Positions 25,996 through 34,851 of a stretch of DNA of 64,000 bases are shown piece by piece. The notes beneath the pieces are model-generated. The model was not told the origin of the DNA. It saw nothing but the letters and a program-made list of their open reading frames with translations, and made no database searches. The DNA comes from Quatrionicoccus australiensis. Its GTDB lineage: Bacteria; Pseudomonadota; Gammaproteobacteria; Burkholderiales; Rhodocyclaceae. The DNA lies in contig NZ_JAHBAH010000001.1 in the NCBI RefSeq assembly GCF_020510425.1, forward strand, positions 682,001 through 746,000, given 5' to 3'. A program made the position numbers and the translations under genes. Every line of letters starts with the position of its first letter. The stretch's first letter is position 1.

Positions 25996-27063
25996 TCAGG
26001 CCGCGGCTCGTTCTTTTTCGAATACGCGGATGGTTCTGGGCAACAGCGATACGTGATCGCCTTCCTTCAGGCCGAGCCCGAACAGGATGTCGCGCAGCAC
26101 CGAAACCTCAAGCAGTTCGCCGTTCTGGCGCTGCAGTTCAACCTGGGCCATCGGGCCGATGGCGATGACCCGGACGATCTTTGCCGGCAGCCCACCCGCC
26201 GTCGAGTCGGCCGGCAGCAGGTCGAACTCGTGCGGCCGCACAAAGCCGACCGCCTGTTCCGTTTCGGCATGGTGACCACCGACCTCGATGACGTGATCGT
26301 CGAGGTGCAGGTTGCCGCCTTCAACCCGGCCGTGGAAAAGGTTCACCGAACCGAGGAAGCTGGCCACGAAAGGATTGGCCGGATGGTCATAAACCTCGCT
26401 CGGCGTGCCGATCTGCTCCACCCTGCCCTTGTTCATCAGGACGACGCGATCGGAGACCTCGAGCGCCTCTTCCTGGTCGTGGGTCACAAAAACGCTGGTC
26501 ACATGAATTTCGTCGTGCAACTGGCGCAACCAGCGGCGCAGTTCCTTGCGCACCTTGGCATCGAGCGCACCGAACGGCTCGTCGAGCAGCAGCACCTTGG
26601 GTTCGACCGCCAGGGCACGGGCCAGGGCAATACGCTGGCGCTGGCCACCGGAAAGTTGCGACGGATAGCGATCGGCCAGCCAGCCAAGTTGCACCAGGTC
26701 GAGCAGGCGGGTGACCCGCTTCTTGATCTCGGCTTCATTCGGGCGGAACTTGCGCGGCTTGACGCGCAGGCCGAAGGCCACGTTATCGAATACCGTCATG
26801 TGGCGGAACAGGGCGTAGTGCTGGAAGACGAAACCGACTTCACGGTCGCGCACATGGCGTCCGGAAGCATCGTCCCCTTCAAGGAGGATCTGCCCCTGGT
26901 CGGCGAACTCGAGACCGGCAATGATGCGCAGCAGCGTCGTCTTGCCACAGCCGGACGGACCCAGCAGGGCGACCAGCTCACCGGACGGGATGTCGATGGA
27001 AACGTCGTTCAGCGCGTGAAAGGCACCAAAGTGCTTGTCGATGTTGCGGATGGCGATACTCAT
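25996..27063 (-). CDS. cysA: Sulfate/thiosulfate ABC transporter ATP-binding protein
   Basis: A 355-residue ATPase from [15 protein letters not shown]; an upstream in-frame ATG adds 14 residues with no similarity. Walker [10 protein letters not shown], signature LSGGQRQR, Walker [12 protein letters not shown] and the switch histidine ([10 protein letters not shown]) are all intact. A C-terminal TOBE-like region follows. The permease genes cysT/cysW and the binding protein, which usually precede cysA, are not here; the next gene upstream is an unrelated small one. The partner subunits must be encoded elsewhere. Confidence 0.93.
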   Translation of the reverse strand: MSIAIRNIDKHFGAFHALNDVSIDIPSGELVALLGPSGCGKTTLLRIIAGLEFADQGQILLEGDDASGRHVRDREVGFVFQHYALFRHMTVFDNVAFGLRVKPRKFRPNEAEIKKRVTRLLDLVQLGWLADRYPSQLSGGQRQRIALARALAVEPKVLLLDEPFGALDAKVRKELRRWLRQLHDEIHVTSVFVTHDQEEALEVSDRVVLMNKGRVEQIGTPSEVYDHPANPFVASFLGSVNLFHGRVEGGNLHLDDHVIEVGGHHAETEQAVGFVRPHEFDLLPADSTAGGLPAKIVRVIAIGPMAQVELQRQNGELLEVSVLRDILFGLGLKEGDHVSLLPRTIRVFEKERAAA

Positions 27064-27205
27064 GGTGCGATCTCCGGAAACTTTCAGTGTCTTGGTGTGC
27101 TGCAATGCAGCATCGATGACGCAGTGTATTGAAGGCTTTTTATAATCAAAAATACTTAATTAATAAAAGCTAATTCATATTTTGAATAACGAGGGTGAAG
27201 TGTGC

Positions 27206-27574
27206 TCAGCTTCGCGTGCTGGGCGTACCGGCTTGCTCGACAACGTCGTAGCCGTGGGTCCGCAACAGGCGGACCGCCTGCTCGATACTGCGCCGCGTTT
27301 TTTTCGCGACCGGCCCCTTGCTCGGCGCCGGCTGCTCCGGCGGCTTCAATTCAAAGCCATACAACTGCAGCCAGGCCGTGATTGCCGTCAGCCCCTTGTT
27401 GCCTATCCCTTCGGCTTGTTGCAGGCGGCGGTAACCCAGTTGGGCGACCTCCTCCGGCAAAAACTCGTGCCGATCGAAGATCTTGCGCAGGGCATTACGC
27501 TGCAGGGTCGGTAGTTGATTGGCGGCCGCCGCCGAAGAAGGCGCCGGTACCTGGGGACACATGTCGTCAGCCAT
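27206..27574 (-). CDS. Small protein with a helix-hairpin-helix-like segment, unknown function
   Basis: About 122 residues from MADDMCPQV; other ATGs upstream are possible. The central part, RKIFDRHEFLPEEVAQLGY then AEGIGNKGLTAITAWL, resembles the helix-hairpin-helix of RNA polymerase alpha C-terminal domains, so nucleic-acid binding is possible. The C-terminal part, TRRSIEQAVRLLRTHGYDVV, is separated by a proline-rich linker. It sits upstream of cysA on the same strand, but the 142-base gap suggests its own unit. Function unknown. Confidence 0.6.
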   Translation of the reverse strand: MADDMCPQVPAPSSAAAANQLPTLQRNALRKIFDRHEFLPEEVAQLGYRRLQQAEGIGNKGLTAITAWLQLYGFELKPPEQPAPSKGPVAKKTRRSIEQAVRLLRTHGYDVVEQAGTPSTRS

Positions 27575-27810
27575 GGCGGTTGGACTCAAGAATATGCGGC
27601 TAGGATCAATTGATGACCGCAAGCTTAGTGAGCATACCCAAGTCGACGAACGACAAAATTCGCATATCGATATTCATCTGCAAGCGAATGAATCTGCAGC
27701 GGCAATATCCAATCGACTTCTTAGCTTATGCGATTAAATTCGTTGGATTCCCTGCGTGAATGTCGCAAATTCCGCCCCTGAAAATTCATTTGCAATGATC
27801 AGGAGAGTCC

Positions 27811-28113
27811 ATGAACAGAGCGCTTCCACTCGCAGGGCTGCTGCTTGCCGCCCTGCCCGCGCTGGCGGCAGAAAAAGCCGCCCCCAGCCCCACGCCTTAC
27901 TTCGTCGCCAACTGCTTCAACTGCCATGGAACCGAGGGCAAGGTCAGCTCCGCCATTCCGGCCATTGCCGGGCGCGACAAGGCTTACCTTGAAGAAACCC
28001 TGAAGTCGTTCAAGGCAGGCAGCAAGCAGGCCACGATCATGCATCAGCTGGCCAAGGGCTATACCGACGAGGAAATCGCGGTGCTGGCCGATTACTTCTC
28101 GCGGCAAAAATAG
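27811..28113 (+). CDS. fccA: Flavocytochrome c sulfide dehydrogenase, small cytochrome subunit
   Basis: A 100-residue periplasmic cytochrome c with a signal peptide ending near LPALAA and a single haem motif CFNCHG; a methionine ligand is available in IMHQLAKGY. It is shorter than the dihaem FccA of purple sulfur bacteria and resembles single-haem versions (SoxE/FccA-like). It starts 15 bases ahead of the flavoprotein gene, so the two form an operon. It accepts electrons from sulfide oxidation at the FAD subunit. Confidence 0.87.
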   Translation: MNRALPLAGLLLAALPALAAEKAAPSPTPYFVANCFNCHGTEGKVSSAIPAIAGRDKAYLEETLKSFKAGSKQATIMHQLAKGYTDEEIAVLADYFSRQK

Positions 28114-28128
28114 ACAGGAGCCCTCAGC

Positions 28129-29427
28129 ATGAATCAACCCAACAACCATCGTCGCCGCCTGTTACAAGGAATCGGCGTTTCTGCGGCGTTGACCGGTACG
28201 ACCCTGCTGCCGGGAGCCGCCTGGGCCGCCGGCAAGGGCCGCAAACTTGGACGTGTCGTCGTCATCGGCGGCGGCTTTGGCGGAGCCACGGCCGCCAAGT
28301 ACCTGCGCAAATGGAGCAATGGCGGCATCGAGGTGGTGCTGATCGAGCGCAACAAGGAGTTCATCTCCTGCCCGACCTCGAACGAGGTGCTTTCCGGCAA
28401 TCGCGAATTCGCCTCCATCGTCCATTCCTACGCAGGCCTCAAGAAGAACTGGGGCATCAAGGTCGTGCATGCCAGCGTGACCGCCATCGACCCGGAAAAA
28501 CGTCGCGTCAAGACCGATGGCGCCGGCGAGTTTGCCTATGACCGGCTGGTCGTTTCGCCGGGTGTTGATTTCCAGTTCGGCGCCATCGCCGGCTACGACG
28601 AAGCGGCGCAGAAGAAGATCCTGCATGCCTGGAAGGCCGGCGCGCAAACCGTTGCGCTGCGCCAGCAACTGGTCGACCTGCCGGACGGCGGCGTCTATGT
28701 GCAGACCATTCCCAAGGCGCCCTATCGCTGCCCGCCCGGCCCCTACGAACGGGTCAGCCAGATCGCCCACTACTTCAAGACACAGAAGCCGAAGTCCAAG
28801 ATCATCGTGCTCGATGCCAACGAACAGATCATTTCCAAGGGCAAGCTGTTCAAGGGCGTCTGGGACGACGACTACGCCGGCCTCATCGAATACCGGCCGA
28901 ACTGGAATGTCACCGAGATCGATGCGGCAACGAAAATCGTCACCAACGAGATCGGCGACAAGGAACGCGGCGATGTCATCAACCTGGTGCCGCCGCAACA
29001 GGCCGGCAAGATCGCGCACGACGCCGGCCTGGTCAATGCCAACAACCGCTGGGTCAATATCGACTGGATCACGCTCGAATCGACCGCCGTCAAGAACATC
29101 CACGTTCTCGGCGATGCCACGCTGTCGGCGCCACTGATGCCGAAATCCGGCCACATGGCCAACCAGCACGGCAAGGCCGCGGCGGCTGCGATTGTCGAAA
29201 TCCTGTCCGGGCGCGTCGCGCAGCCGACCTTGATGGCCAATACCTGCTACTCGCTGGTCGACAACCGGCGTGCCATCCACGTCGATTCGGTACACCGCTA
29301 CGACGCCGAGAAAAAGGTGCCGCTGGTCGTTGCCGGCTCGGGCGGCGTCTCGGCCGCGCCCTCGGTCGAGGAAGGCCTGTTCACGCGGGCCTGGGCCAAC
29401 AACATCTGGGCCGACATCCTGACCTGA
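28129..29427 (+). CDS. fccB: Flavocytochrome c sulfide dehydrogenase, FAD subunit
   Basis: A 432-residue flavoprotein with a Tat signal (RRRLLQGIGVSAALTG), a Rossmann GGGFGGATAAKYL motif for FAD and ISCPTSNEVL, a segment that carries a conserved cysteine of FccB/SQR proteins. Other cysteines that could form the active-site pair lie at RCPPG and in NTCYSL. The enzyme oxidises sulfide to sulfur or polysulfide in the periplasm. It ends with the FCSD C-terminal domain (VHRYDAEKKVPLVVAGSGG). A terminator follows at 29449. Confidence 0.93.
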   Translation: MNQPNNHRRRLLQGIGVSAALTGTTLLPGAAWAAGKGRKLGRVVVIGGGFGGATAAKYLRKWSNGGIEVVLIERNKEFISCPTSNEVLSGNREFASIVHSYAGLKKNWGIKVVHASVTAIDPEKRRVKTDGAGEFAYDRLVVSPGVDFQFGAIAGYDEAAQKKILHAWKAGAQTVALRQQLVDLPDGGVYVQTIPKAPYRCPPGPYERVSQIAHYFKTQKPKSKIIVLDANEQIISKGKLFKGVWDDDYAGLIEYRPNWNVTEIDAATKIVTNEIGDKERGDVINLVPPQQAGKIAHDAGLVNANNRWVNIDWITLESTAVKNIHVLGDATLSAPLMPKSGHMANQHGKAAAAAIVEILSGRVAQPTLMANTCYSLVDNRRAIHVDSVHRYDAEKKVPLVVAGSGGVSAAPSVEEGLFTRAWANNIWADILT

Positions 29428-29448
29428 GCGGCAGCAAGTAACGCAATC

Positions 29449-29489
29449 CAGCCGTGGCGACCGGTCGACCGGTTCCCACGGCTTTTTTT
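29449..29489 (+). terminator. Terminator after fccAB
   Basis: Outer stem AGCCGTGG / CCACGGCT followed by a run of seven T, with the perfect palindrome ACCGGTCGACCGGT (29460-29473) inside the loop. It is a strong factor-independent terminator for fccB and lies just before the next gene. Confidence 0.8.
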
Positions 29490-29501
29490 CAGGAGAAAAG
29501 C

Positions 29502-30062
29502 ATGTCCGGCAAGACTTTCGTCGATGCGAACTACCGCTTCATCGCCGCCTACCAGGAGGTCAATGCCCGCATCGTGCAACGGCAGCAATCGCTCGCCCTG
29601 TTCGTGACGCTCACCGCGACGCTGCTCGCCGGCCTGCTCGCGCTGCATCCCGGCAACGCCGGCCACCAGTTGCCGGTCGAGTGGCTGGTCTTCGGCTTTC
29701 CGGTCACCAGCCTGTGCCTGGCCTTCCTGAACTACAAGGCGGAACGGGCGATCACCAACCTGCGCTCCTTTCTTTCGGCGCTGGAAAAGCTCGACGAAGC
29801 CCACACCAGATTGCCCAGCTACAACACCGACCCGCGCTGGGCGCATGGCGTGAACAAGGTGCGCCGCTTCCACGACATTGCTGCCGCCGTGCTCGCCACC
29901 GGCGCCAACGCGATCGGTATTGGCGTCGTCCTGCAGCTCTACCCGGAACGCCTCGCCGACAAGCCATTCGTGCCCTGGCTGCTGGTCGCCAGCGCCATCC
30001 TTTCCATTCTCGCCCTGCTCGTCATCCCGCGCTGGAGCTACCGCCCGGACGAATCGGCATAA
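29502..30062 (+). CDS. Small inner-membrane protein, unknown function
   Basis: A 186-residue protein started at MSGKTFVDANYRF with an AGGAG ribosome site. Four hydrophobic spans are seen at about residues 30-50, 62-80, 127-148 and 158-178, with a cytoplasmic or periplasmic charged loop between spans two and three. There is no known motif. It is separated from fccB by a terminator and so is probably a single-gene unit. The arrangement resembles small four-span proteins of unknown function found near signalling or redox genes. Confidence 0.7.
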   Translation: MSGKTFVDANYRFIAAYQEVNARIVQRQQSLALFVTLTATLLAGLLALHPGNAGHQLPVEWLVFGFPVTSLCLAFLNYKAERAITNLRSFLSALEKLDEAHTRLPSYNTDPRWAHGVNKVRRFHDIAAAVLATGANAIGIGVVLQLYPERLADKPFVPWLLVASAILSILALLVIPRWSYRPDESA

Positions 30063-30262
30063 GCCGGCCGGCGGCATCTGTACGTATCAAATAGCTACCC
30101 GACTGCATCTGTGCCCATGCCGGGCGACATGATCTACTTCGTCCGGCCTGGCACCCGCTGTTGCCGCCACATATATCGATATCGAAACTTCTTCGTTGGG
30201 ATGCCGGGAAGCATTTCTTAGTATCAGTCATCCGTGCATCGCACTTCCCACCAGAGGCTTCC

Positions 30263-31192
30263 ATGTCATCCCGTCAGGATCGTTTGATTCACTGGCTGCT
30301 CGGCAGCCTGGACCTGCAGACCACGCTCTTCCACCTCGGCCAGTATTGTGGCTCGTGGAAAGCGTCGACCGCCGGACTGGCGCGTGCCGGCTTTCACGTC
30401 ATCCTCAACGGCGACTGCTGGCTGCATCTGCCGGAAGCCGGAGCACAGCACGCACTGCAGGCCGGCGATGCGGTGTTCTTCCTGCGCGACGTGCCGCACA
30501 TCCTGAGCCCGCACGCCGAGCTTGCGGCCGCCGAACAGGCGCCGCGCTGCCCGATGCAGGACATCGAACTGCAAGTACCGGCCAGCACCGCCCTGGCCTG
30601 CGGCTTCTTCGATTTCCGGACGCAGCTCAACCCGGTCTTTCTCGGCTCATTTCCTGATTTCGTGGTCATTTCGCGCGACGGCGAGACGCTGCGCGAGGCG
30701 CGCCCGATTTTCGAGCTGATCCTCGCCGAAGCGCATGCCGGCGGTGCGGAGCCGTCGCCGCTGATCGCCCGCCTGGTCGATCTGCTCTTCTTCTATGTCA
30801 TCCGCCACCTGTGCCGCCAGCATGCCGTCTCGGCCGGCCTGTGGGCGGTGCTCGCCCGGCCCGAATTCACGCCGCTGCTTGAGGCCATCGTCGCCCAGCC
30901 CGGCCGCGACTGGAGCGTCGAGGCGATGGCCGATCTCAGCCACATGTCGCGCGCCACTTTTTTCAAGCGCTTCACCCAGATCGCCGGCACCTCGCCCAGC
31001 CATTTCCTGGCGCAGGTCCGCATGCAGCTGGCGACGCAACTGCTCGCCGAAGGCATGTCGCTGACCCGCGCCGCCGAACAGGTCGGCTACCAGTCGGATG
31101 CGGCCTTCTCGCGCGCCTTCAAGAAGATCACCGGCACCCTGCCCGGCGCCCGTCGCCGCGCAGCCAATGCACCGCAGGCGCTGGCCGCCTGA
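30263..31192 (+). CDS. AraC-family regulator (cupin sensor type)
   Basis: A 309-residue protein with an N-terminal cupin domain (GFHVILNGDCWLHLP, AGDAVFFLRDVPHILSP) and a C-terminal double HTH (MADLSHMSRATFFKRF and AEQVGYQSDAAFSRAFKKITG). Such proteins often control adjacent small oxidoreductase genes. It is followed on the same strand by a carboxymuconolactone-decarboxylase-family gene and an ABC transporter cluster, which are candidate targets. Confidence 0.87.
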   Translation: MSSRQDRLIHWLLGSLDLQTTLFHLGQYCGSWKASTAGLARAGFHVILNGDCWLHLPEAGAQHALQAGDAVFFLRDVPHILSPHAELAAAEQAPRCPMQDIELQVPASTALACGFFDFRTQLNPVFLGSFPDFVVISRDGETLREARPIFELILAEAHAGGAEPSPLIARLVDLLFFYVIRHLCRQHAVSAGLWAVLARPEFTPLLEAIVAQPGRDWSVEAMADLSHMSRATFFKRFTQIAGTSPSHFLAQVRMQLATQLLAEGMSLTRAAEQVGYQSDAAFSRAFKKITGTLPGARRRAANAPQALAA

Positions 31193-31300
31193 GGCGGATT
31201 GCATTTCGAGACGAACGAGCAAGAAAACGCGACTTTCGCGCATTGAGGGCCCAAGGGCCGGCCGGGACAATGTGCCCAAGTCAAAAACACGGAGTTCATC

Positions 31301-31855
31301 ATGTCCCGCATTACCGTCCAGAGCATCGAATCCGCACCGGAAGCCAGCCGTCCCTACCTGGAAAAGGCCAAGGCCAAAAACGGCTTTGTGCCCAACCTGC
31401 TCGGCGTGCTGGCCAATGCGCCGACCGCCGTCGAAACCTATCTGACGGTGACCGAAATCAACAGCCGCAGCAGCTTCACGCTGGCCGAGCGTGAAGTGGT
31501 GCAGATCACCGCCGCCACCAACCACGGCTGCACCTTCTGCGTCGCCGGCCACACCGCCATCGCCTACAAGCAGGGCAATCTGCCGACCGACCTCGTCGAA
31601 GGCCTGCGCCAGCAGACGCTGCTGCCCGATGCAAAACTGGAAGCGCTGGCCGCCTTCACGCGCGCCATCATCCGCAGCAAGGGTGCCGTCAGCGATGCCG
31701 AACTGGCCGCCTTCAAGGCCGCCGGCTACGGCGAACAGCAGGTCGTCGAAGTCATTCTCGGCGTTGCCCTGGCCACCCTGTGCAATTTCAGCAATGTGCT
31801 GGCCGACACCGAGCTCAATCCCGAGCTGGCCGCCTACCGCTGGCAAAAGGCCTGA
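31301..31855 (+). CDS. Carboxymuconolactone decarboxylase/AhpD-family protein
   Basis: A 184-residue helical protein with the AhpD-like active site C77-x-x-C80 and H84 in CTFCVAGHTAI, indicating a thiol-dependent peroxidase or disulfide activity and not a decarboxylase. It is followed only two bases later by the GTG start of the ABC ATPase gene, so the two are coupled. With the downstream ABC transporter and flavoprotein genes it suggests an oxidative assimilation pathway that makes peroxide; the substrate is unknown. Confidence 0.85.
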   Translation: MSRITVQSIESAPEASRPYLEKAKAKNGFVPNLLGVLANAPTAVETYLTVTEINSRSSFTLAEREVVQITAATNHGCTFCVAGHTAIAYKQGNLPTDLVEGLRQQTLLPDAKLEALAAFTRAIIRSKGAVSDAELAAFKAAGYGEQQVVEVILGVALATLCNFSNVLADTELNPELAAYRWQKA

Positions 31856-31857
31856 GC

Positions 31858-32676
31858 GTGACGACTGAAAACGTCCTGCTGGCCGCCCGCCAACTGGCGT
31901 TTTCCTATGGCGGCGCCCCGGTTTTTGCCGGCGTCGACCTGACCATCGGCCAGCGCGAGATCGTTTGCCTGATCGGCGCCTCCGGCTGCGGCAAATCCAC
32001 CCTGCTGCGCCTGCTCGCCGGGCTGGCCGAGCCGAGTGCCGGCGACGTAGCGACCATGAATACAAAGGCTGGCCCTAGGGTCGACGGCAAAAATGGTGCC
32101 AAAAGGGCAGCCAAGGCCAGCGTCGTCTTCCAGTCGCCGGCCCTGCTGCCCTGGCTGACGGTCGCCGACAACGTGGCATTTGGCCTCGATTTCGCATGTC
32201 GACCGGTGAGCAGCCGCGGCGAGCGGCAGCAGCACATCGAACGTGTGCTGGCCCAGGTCGGCCTCACCGAACACGCCAGAAAGAAGCCGCAGGCGCTGTC
32301 CGGCGGCATGGCGCAACGCGTTTCGCTGGCCCGCGCCCTGGCGCGCAACCCGGAAATCATCTACCTCGACGAGCCGTTTTCGGCGCTCGATGCGATCACC
32401 CGCGAAGCGATGCAGGACCTGCTGCTCGCCCTGGCGCACCAGCAGCAGAGCGCCGCCCTGCTCGTCACGCACGACATCGACGAGGCGCTGCGCATCGGCG
32501 ACCGCGTCCTGCTCCTGGCCGGCTGCCAGGACGGCACGCCGGCCCGCATCGTCGGCGAATGGCGACCGGGCGGCAAGGCGCCGCGCCAGCACCGCTCGCC
32601 GGCCCTCAACGCAATGCGCGAAGAAATTCTCGATGCACTTTCCAACCCGGGCACAGCCTGGTTTCCCGACCTTTAG
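31858..32676 (+). CDS. ABC transporter ATPase (SsuB/TauB/NrtD-like) with an in-frame insertion
   Basis: A 272-residue ATPase starting at GTG two bases after the preceding stop. Walker A GASGCGKST, the Q-loop in VVFQSPALLPWL, signature LSGGMAQRVSLARAL and Walker B IYLDEPFSALD are intact, so it should be functional. Between the segment AGDV and the Q-loop strand, where relatives have a short loop, there are about 25 extra residues (TMNTKAGPRVDGKNGAKRAAKA) encoded by a palindromic stretch of DNA at 32064-32113. The GTCGAC hexamer occurs in this stretch and again at 32198-32203. It belongs with the binding protein and permease downstream. Confidence 0.9.
   Translation: MTTENVLLAARQLAFSYGGAPVFAGVDLTIGQREIVCLIGASGCGKSTLLRLLAGLAEPSAGDVATMNTKAGPRVDGKNGAKRAAKASVVFQSPALLPWLTVADNVAFGLDFACRPVSSRGERQQHIERVLAQVGLTEHARKKPQALSGGMAQRVSLARALARNPEIIYLDEPFSALDAITREAMQDLLLALAHQQQSAALLVTHDIDEALRIGDRVLLLAGCQDGTPARIVGEWRPGGKAPRQHRSPALNAMREEILDALSNPGTAWFPDL
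32064..32113. repeat. Palindromic insertion inside the ABC ATPase gene
   Basis: Arms GGCTGGCCC and GGGCAGCC enclose a centre with GTCGACGGCAAAAATGG, similar to the GTCGAC/AAAAA repeat seen between genes in this window. It adds about 25 codons without breaking the frame. Confidence 0.5.
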
Positions 32677-32684
32677 GAGTTGCC

Positions 32685-33887
32685 ATGAACGACGATCTGC
32701 TTGCCAACCTGAGCGACGACCTGCCGCTCTCGCGCCGCGACTTTTTGCGCCTTTCCGCGCTGTTGACCGGTAGCCTCGCGCTGCCGCAACTGGCGCGCGC
32801 CGCCAATCCGAACGACCCGGTGCGCATCGGCTATCTGCCGATCACCGACGCCTCGCCGCTGCTCGTCGCGCACAGCAAAAAGCTGTTCGAGGCGCAGGGC
32901 CTGGAAGTCGAAGCGCCCAAGCTGTTCCGCTCCTGGGCGCAGATCGTCGAAGCCTTCATGGCCGGCCAGGTGAACGTCGTGCATCTGCTTTCGCCGATGA
33001 CCGTCTGGGCGCGCTACGGCAGCAACTTCCCGGCCAAGGTCGTCGCCTGGAACCACATGTCCGGCTCGGCGCTGACCGTCGCGCCCAACATCCAGAACGT
33101 CAAGGATCTCGGCGGCAAGAAGGTCGCCGTGCCCTTCTGGTACTCGGTGCATAACGTCGTGCTGCAGCACCTGCTGCGCGAAAACGGCCTGACCGTCGTC
33201 ACCAAGCCGACAGACAGCCTGAAACCCAACGAAGTGGCGCTCTCCATCATGGCCCCCGCCGACATGGGCCCGGCCCTCGCCAACGGCGCCATTGCCGGCT
33301 TCATCGTCGCCGAACCCTTCAACGCCGCCGCCGAAACCAACGGTATCGGCCGCATCGCACGCTTCACCGGCGACGTCTGGCGCGAGCACGCGTGCTGCGT
33401 CGTCACCATGCACGAACGCGATCTGAAGGACCGCCCGGAGTGGTCGCAGAAGGTGGTCAACGCCATCGTCAATGCCCAGCACTGGCTCAAGGACAACCGC
33501 AAGGAAGGTGCGCAGATCCTGTCCAAGGACGGCGCCGGCAAATACACGCCCTTCCCGCAAGCCGTGCTCGAGCGCGTACTGGTGCCGAACGCCGAGCGCC
33601 AGCAGCAATACGTCAAGGAAGGCGCGATCCGCCACCCGGAGTGGAAGGACGAGCGCATCGAATACCAGCCCTACCCCTTCCCGTCCTACACCGAGCAACT
33701 GGTCAAGCTGCTCAAGGCGACGCAGGTCGAGGGCGACAACAAGTTCCTCGCCAACCTCGACCCGGCGTTTGTTGCCAAGGATCTGGTCGACGACCGTTTC
33801 GTCAAGAAATCCATCGCCGCGCTCGGCGGGCTGAAAGCCTTCGGCCTGCCGGAGAAATACACACGCTCGGAAACCATTGTTGCCTGA
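32685..33887 (+). CDS. ABC transporter substrate-binding protein (NrtA/SsuA-like, Tat-exported)
   Basis: A 400-residue protein from the ATG that follows an AGGAG site. The N-terminus has a Tat signal (SRRDFLRLSALLTG) and an ARAAN cleavage area. The body begins VRIGYLPITDASPLLVA and has the two-lobe layout of nitrate/sulfonate/taurine binding proteins (NMT1 type). The large C-terminal extension (DDRFVKKSIAALGGLKAFG) is as in NrtA-like proteins. The ligand cannot be told: nitrate, sulfonates and aromatic sulfonates are the usual choices, and the downstream flavoprotein favours an organosulfur compound. Confidence 0.9.
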   Translation: MNDDLLANLSDDLPLSRRDFLRLSALLTGSLALPQLARAANPNDPVRIGYLPITDASPLLVAHSKKLFEAQGLEVEAPKLFRSWAQIVEAFMAGQVNVVHLLSPMTVWARYGSNFPAKVVAWNHMSGSALTVAPNIQNVKDLGGKKVAVPFWYSVHNVVLQHLLRENGLTVVTKPTDSLKPNEVALSIMAPADMGPALANGAIAGFIVAEPFNAAAETNGIGRIARFTGDVWREHACCVVTMHERDLKDRPEWSQKVVNAIVNAQHWLKDNRKEGAQILSKDGAGKYTPFPQAVLERVLVPNAERQQQYVKEGAIRHPEWKDERIEYQPYPFPSYTEQLVKLLKATQVEGDNKFLANLDPAFVAKDLVDDRFVKKSIAALGGLKAFGLPEKYTRSETIVA

Positions 33888-33908
33888 CCTGACGCCAAAG
33901 ACCCGCCC

Positions 33909-34829
33909 ATGAACGAGCCACTGCCTCTAACCCCCCCAGCCCCCCTTGTCAGGGGGGAGCAGCGTGGTCGGCTCACCCCGCACTCCTCCCCTGACAAGGG
34001 GAGGCCGGGAGGGGTTGCATCTTTTGCTGCCGGCACAAATTCACCCGTTTTTTCCAGTCGACCGCTGGGAATTCGCTTCGCCTTCTACAACAGCGTGTTC
34101 TGCCCCGGCCTCGGCCTGCTCCTGGCGCTCGGCCTGTGGTGGCTGGCGGTGCATGGCCTGGGGCGCGATTCGCTGATGGCGGCACGTTTCGCCCCGGAAA
34201 AGACCTGGCAGGCCATGCTCGAACTGGCGGCCGGGCCGGACATCTGGCAGCACGCACTGGCCAGCCTGCGCCGCGTTGGCTACGGGCTGGCCGGCGCCCT
34301 GCTGCTCGGCGTACCGCTCGGCCTGCTGGTCGGCAGCTGGCCGACCTTCAATCGCCTGACCTCGACCACCTTCCAGTTTCTGCGCATGATTTCGCCGCTG
34401 TCGTGGATGCCGCTCGCCGTCATGGCGCTCGGCATCGGCGAGGCGCCGGTCGTCTTCCTGATCGCCTTCGCCGCCGTCTGGCCGATCGTGCTCAACGTGG
34501 CCGCCGGCATCCAGGCGATCGACCCGATGTGGCTGACCCTGGCCGACAGCCTCGGCGCCAACCGGCGCGAACGCCTGTGGCGGATCACCGTGCCGGCCAT
34601 CGCCACGCATCTGCTGACCGGCATCCGGCTCGCCATCGGCCTGATCTGGGTGGTGCTGGTGCCGGCCGAAATGCTCGGCGTCAATGCCGGCCTCGGTTAC
34701 TTCATTCTCGACACCCGCGACCGCATGGCCTACGGCGAACTGATGGCCTGCGTGCTCTTCATCGGCTTGCTTGGCTTCGCCCTCGACTGGCTGGCCCGCC
34801 TCGCCCACCGCCGCTGGAGCGGCGCCTGA
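33909..34829 (+). CDS. ABC transporter permease with a repeat-derived N-terminus
   Basis: A 306-residue permease of the SsuC/TauC family: six spans and the EAA-type loop ADSLGANRRERLWRITVPAIATHLLTG, split here as ADSLGANRRERL then WRITVPAI. Residues about 7-36 (LTPPAPLVRGEQRGRLTPHSS and beyond) are encoded by an 88-base palindromic element at 33929-34016 and have no transmembrane or family character. A further GTCGAC copy (34057-34062) is in the codons just before the first span. The reading frame stays open, so the permease is probably made with an unusual cytoplasmic tail. Confidence 0.9.
   Translation: MNEPLPLTPPAPLVRGEQRGRLTPHSSPDKGRPGGVASFAAGTNSPVFSSRPLGIRFAFYNSVFCPGLGLLLALGLWWLAVHGLGRDSLMAARFAPEKTWQAMLELAAGPDIWQHALASLRRVGYGLAGALLLGVPLGLLVGSWPTFNRLTSTTFQFLRMISPLSWMPLAVMALGIGEAPVVFLIAFAAVWPIVLNVAAGIQAIDPMWLTLADSLGANRRERLWRITVPAIATHLLTGIRLAIGLIWVVLVPAEMLGVNAGLGYFILDTRDRMAYGELMACVLFIGLLGFALDWLARLAHRRWSGA
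33929..34016. repeat. 88-bp palindromic (MITE-like or REP-like) element inside the permease gene
   Basis: Outer arms AACCCCCCCAGCC and GGCCGGGAGGGGTT; inside are two smaller hairpins, CCCCCCTTGTCAGGGGGG (33940-33957) and CTCCCCTGACAAGGGGAG (33986-34003), which are inverted copies of each other. This kind of C-rich/G-rich TTGTCA element is dispersed in many genomes, usually between genes. Confidence 0.8.
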
Positions 34830-34851
34830 ACCCATTTTCAAGGAAAAAGAC

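Noticed and set aside
28162..29295. Minus-strand frame of 377 codons opposite fccB
   Set aside because: fccB is a clear flavoprotein; the opposite frame is a shadow.
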